NCBI GenBank assembly: GCA_025667525.1
Contig: CM046882.1
Span: 528,638,618 to 528,702,617, forward strand
Reading direction: 5' to 3'
DNA: 64,000 nucleotides
Origin: Glebionis coronaria
Taxonomy: Eukaryota; Streptophyta; Magnoliopsida; Asterales; Asteraceae
The notes under the pieces were generated by a model. It worked only from the letters and a program-made list of their open reading frames with translations, was not told the DNA's origin and ran no database searches. Made by a program: the position numbers and the translations under genes. Below, piece by piece: positions 61,481 to 64,000 of the stretch; the stretch's first letter is position 1, and each line of letters begins with the position of its first letter.

Positions 61481-61499
61481 TGTAAAACCCGCATGCTTT
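61481..61499 (+). repeat. Element C 19-bp LTR stub
   Basis: TGTAAAACCCGCATGCTTT equals the first 19 bp of the LTR at 54408 with one mismatch, then switches to interior sequence. ATGCTTT is shared by both parents of the junction. Confidence 0.85.
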
Positions 61500-64000
61500 C
61501 ACACTATCATGGTTAACTTCAGTTTCATGCTGATTATGTTATACACTCCCTCATGTTAAATTGTTTCATGTTTCTTCATGATAATTCCATCTTCATGTTG
61601 ATTACATCTTACGCCTCTTTTGTTATTTATGCTTTCATGCAAGACATTGTTGGATTTCATTGAATCCTGCTTTCATAATAGTCATGGTTGGTTTTCATTG
61701 ATCTTGCTTTCAGGCAAATCATCTTGAATTTTGTGTAACGACACTTTTACATTTCTCCATGCAACCAGAATGAGGTATGTACTGGCAGTACCAGGTTATC
61801 ATGATGGTCTTTCTAACCGTTTAACCAATTATTTTTCCTTTAAATCATGTTAGATGATCGACCCATATCGATCATTTCATGTGCATTCCATGTGTACCCC
61901 ATGTACCGTATTCCATGTGTATTACACGTACCTAAATCCATGTGTATTTCACTTGCAATACTTCACGAGTATTCGCTAGTCGATTCTGAATCATCTCAGG
62001 CGTATTTTCACTTGCTGATATTCTACAAGATCTCTGATGCTGCTCATAACTTGGAGATGTTACTAAAGGTTGATGCTGCTGATGTTTGGACATGCTACGA
62101 GAGCTGTTCACAACCTAGAGATCCTACAAGATGAAGACAAAGGCGTTAGAACAAAGCAATTGGACTAGAAGATGCTTCACCATCAGATGATTTCCATCAA
62201 TCATTGTCCCTAATTCTTAGTTACATGTCACACGTTATTCAGTTGTCGTTTCAGTCATATGAGTGCAAACCAGTACCAGCCGGCCACTCAGCTGAATAGT
62301 TACATGAATCACAGTCATGAGAATGACCGTCATGAAACTGACAGACAAGACGATAATAAAAACTACTATGACAGCAACTATCCTTGCAATCGTAACCGAA
62401 GCTCCGGTCGCGGACGTGATCAGAAATACAAAGGATCGGTAGTCCAACCTATCCGCCAATTCTGGCATAATAACCTAATACTTGTAGTTCTATTTGTTTC
62501 ACATCTCGAGACACATGTCAAGACATCAGTCAAGACACATGTCTCACGTATACTTTCCGAAGACACATGTCAAGACACCAGTCGGGACACATGTCATGCT
62601 TACGTTTCCCAAGACAAGAGTCAAGACACATGACTCACGTCCAATTATGGAACATCTCAAAGAAATTCAGGGTACCCTCCAAAGGGTATATCCATTTTGT
62701 TGTGCCATGTATTAATCAGGCCACAAGAATTTCAATACCATCACCGGTGTATCTGTAAGGCCAGTCACGTTTGCTCGATGACACTTTCAGTTCTCGAGTT
62801 CATATTTCATATATTCATGACCATGAAGGACGCCATTCGTATTCCCCAATTATATGAAGGTTTTCCTTTAGCCTAATGATGAGATCCAAGCTGCTAACAC
62901 ATTACCTCGGACAGACACGAGTTGAATTTAATTCTAATTATGACCTACGAACAATACACCATGCTACGATTCATGATTATATACAGTGAGGTTTAGGGTC
63001 CTGAATACATTCAGCTTGATTTTCCATCAAGAAAATCTGTACAAATTATCTATGCTTACAAGCACGTGCTTTGCTAGCCATGACTGCTAAAATTTTCTAG
63101 CTGTCAGTTAAGACACGACCACTGAAGTCCTTTTACGCATAGCCATTTGATTATTCCAATATCTTCCCATACATTCCAGAAGAACCTACAAGGAGAGGGA
63201 CGGTACCATGAGATTATGTGTCGAATACCGTCGATTTAAACAAATCACCATTCATAACCGTTATTCTCCTCCACGTATTGACAAGATCGGATTCATGTAG
63301 GGTGCTAAGCACTTTCCAAGATCGTATTCATGATCGTGCTACCAACAGTGACGAGTGAAAGAGCAGGACATGTCCATGACTGCTATTCGTACACGACTCG
63401 GTCATGCTAGATTCATGATTTTGAATTAGCCTCATCAATGCTCCAACAGCAGTATAAGAATAAGTTTCCATGAACTCATAAGCAAATTCATCAGTTTTTT
63501 CATTAAAGATGACCTAATTTTCTCTAAGTCTAGAGAAGAACATGAAGACCATATTTGCACCATGTTACAAATTCTATGACAGGATAAATTCCACCCTGGA
63601 AATTTCCAATATCAATTCTGGTTGATTACAGTGACACGCTGAATCACATGGATTTGCATGGTTAATCTTACCATGACTCAGCTTATGCGCAAAGATGAGA
63701 ACCCTACACTACATTAGGTGCCCAGAAAATCCTACGCTAAGAGAAGTCTAAATTCGGAGACTCATAGTTCCGCAAATTTCTATGTATCGAGTTTCTACGA
63801 AGCAAGATATAGTTACGTTCATATCTAAGTACCTGACATACCAACAAGCTAAGATAGAACACCAACTGACTAGGATGTTTTTCATCATCAGAACCTGTAA
63901 ACAGAACTGGGACAAGATCCCCACGGATTTTTGGTTACCAGATTAATGCAAACTCAGAATAAGCAAGATGCTATATGGGTTATGGCCAACAGTTTGATCA
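61500..64000 (+). repeat. Element C second interior copy (runs off the window)
   Basis: It matches 57952-60454 almost base for base, with a few substitutions and small indels (for example the GCGGATGTT stretch at 58556 is shortened at 62100). It includes the gag-like stretch, the GACACATGTC cluster, and RT (about 63205-63550) and integrase (about 63900) remnants with the same defects. Confidence 0.93.

Larger units (their letters stand above)
54408..64000 (+). mobile_element. Element C: chromovirus-like Ty3/gypsy element with tandemly repeated interior
   Basis: A 2895-bp LTR (54408-57302) is followed by an initiator-Met-type primer site and a 4.2 kb interior that ends in a purine tract and an LTR start at 61481. 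After 19 bp that LTR switches into sequence matching the interior from 57945, and the interior then runs again to the window end (offset about 3547 bp, very high identity). RT and integrase pieces are visible in both copies but are full of stops. There is no terminal 3' LTR in the window. Confidence 0.85.

Overview
This is a plant nuclear window made almost entirely of nested, decayed retrotransposons plus one DNA-transposon pseudogene. I see no intact cellular gene. The element families (Athila-type and chromovirus Ty3/gypsy, a Ty1/copia, a MULE, and a PF04195-type 'putative gypsy type transposon' protein gene) are those of a large flowering-plant genome. Several protein stretches resemble, as I recall them, predicted retroelement proteins abundant in Asteraceae (Tanacetum-like) genomes. 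That family-level assignment is inference and was not checked against a database.

Layout. (1) 1-12273: element A, a chromovirus-like Ty3/gypsy element with two ~3.4 kb LTRs (the first clipped by the window) and a badly eroded protease-RT-integrase-chromodomain interior. It sits inside the coding region of the next block. (2) 12274-28137: array B, a head-to-tail concatemer internal-LTR-internal-LTR-internal-LTR with a ~5.7 kb period. Each unit has a tRNA-Asp-type primer site, a ~2 kb LTR and no pol. Its only gene is an acidic protein with Cys-rich zinc modules. (3) 28138-30817 and 49088-49701: two halves of one minus-strand, intron-containing PF04195-type gene, split by (4). (4) 30823-49082: element D, an Athila-like element with ~2.05 kb LTRs, a 5-bp ATAGG target duplication, gag-protease in one frame with three stops, and pol with several frameshifts. 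D carries two later insertions: a palindromic 903-bp element in its 5' LTR, and a 5'-truncated copia element (about 36.47-41.77 kb) between protease and RT. (5) 49702-54407: upstream sequence of the PF04195 gene and a minus-strand MULE transposase pseudogene. (6) 54408-64000: element C, a second chromovirus-like element (LTR 54408-57302) whose internal region is repeated in tandem after only a 19-bp LTR stub.

How the parts relate. B and D are sister families. They share LTR length and landmarks, primer-site context, the 3' untranslated block and polypurine tract, but B has replaced gag-pol with its own short ORF, so B looks like a non-autonomous partner of a D-type element. A and C share the initiator-Met-type primer site and the GGGGTGTTACA LTR end. 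In A, nearly identical LTRs flank an interior full of stops, suggesting it moved using proteins supplied by other copies. The relative order readable from nesting is: PF04195 gene first, then D within it; the palindrome and copia within D; and A within B.
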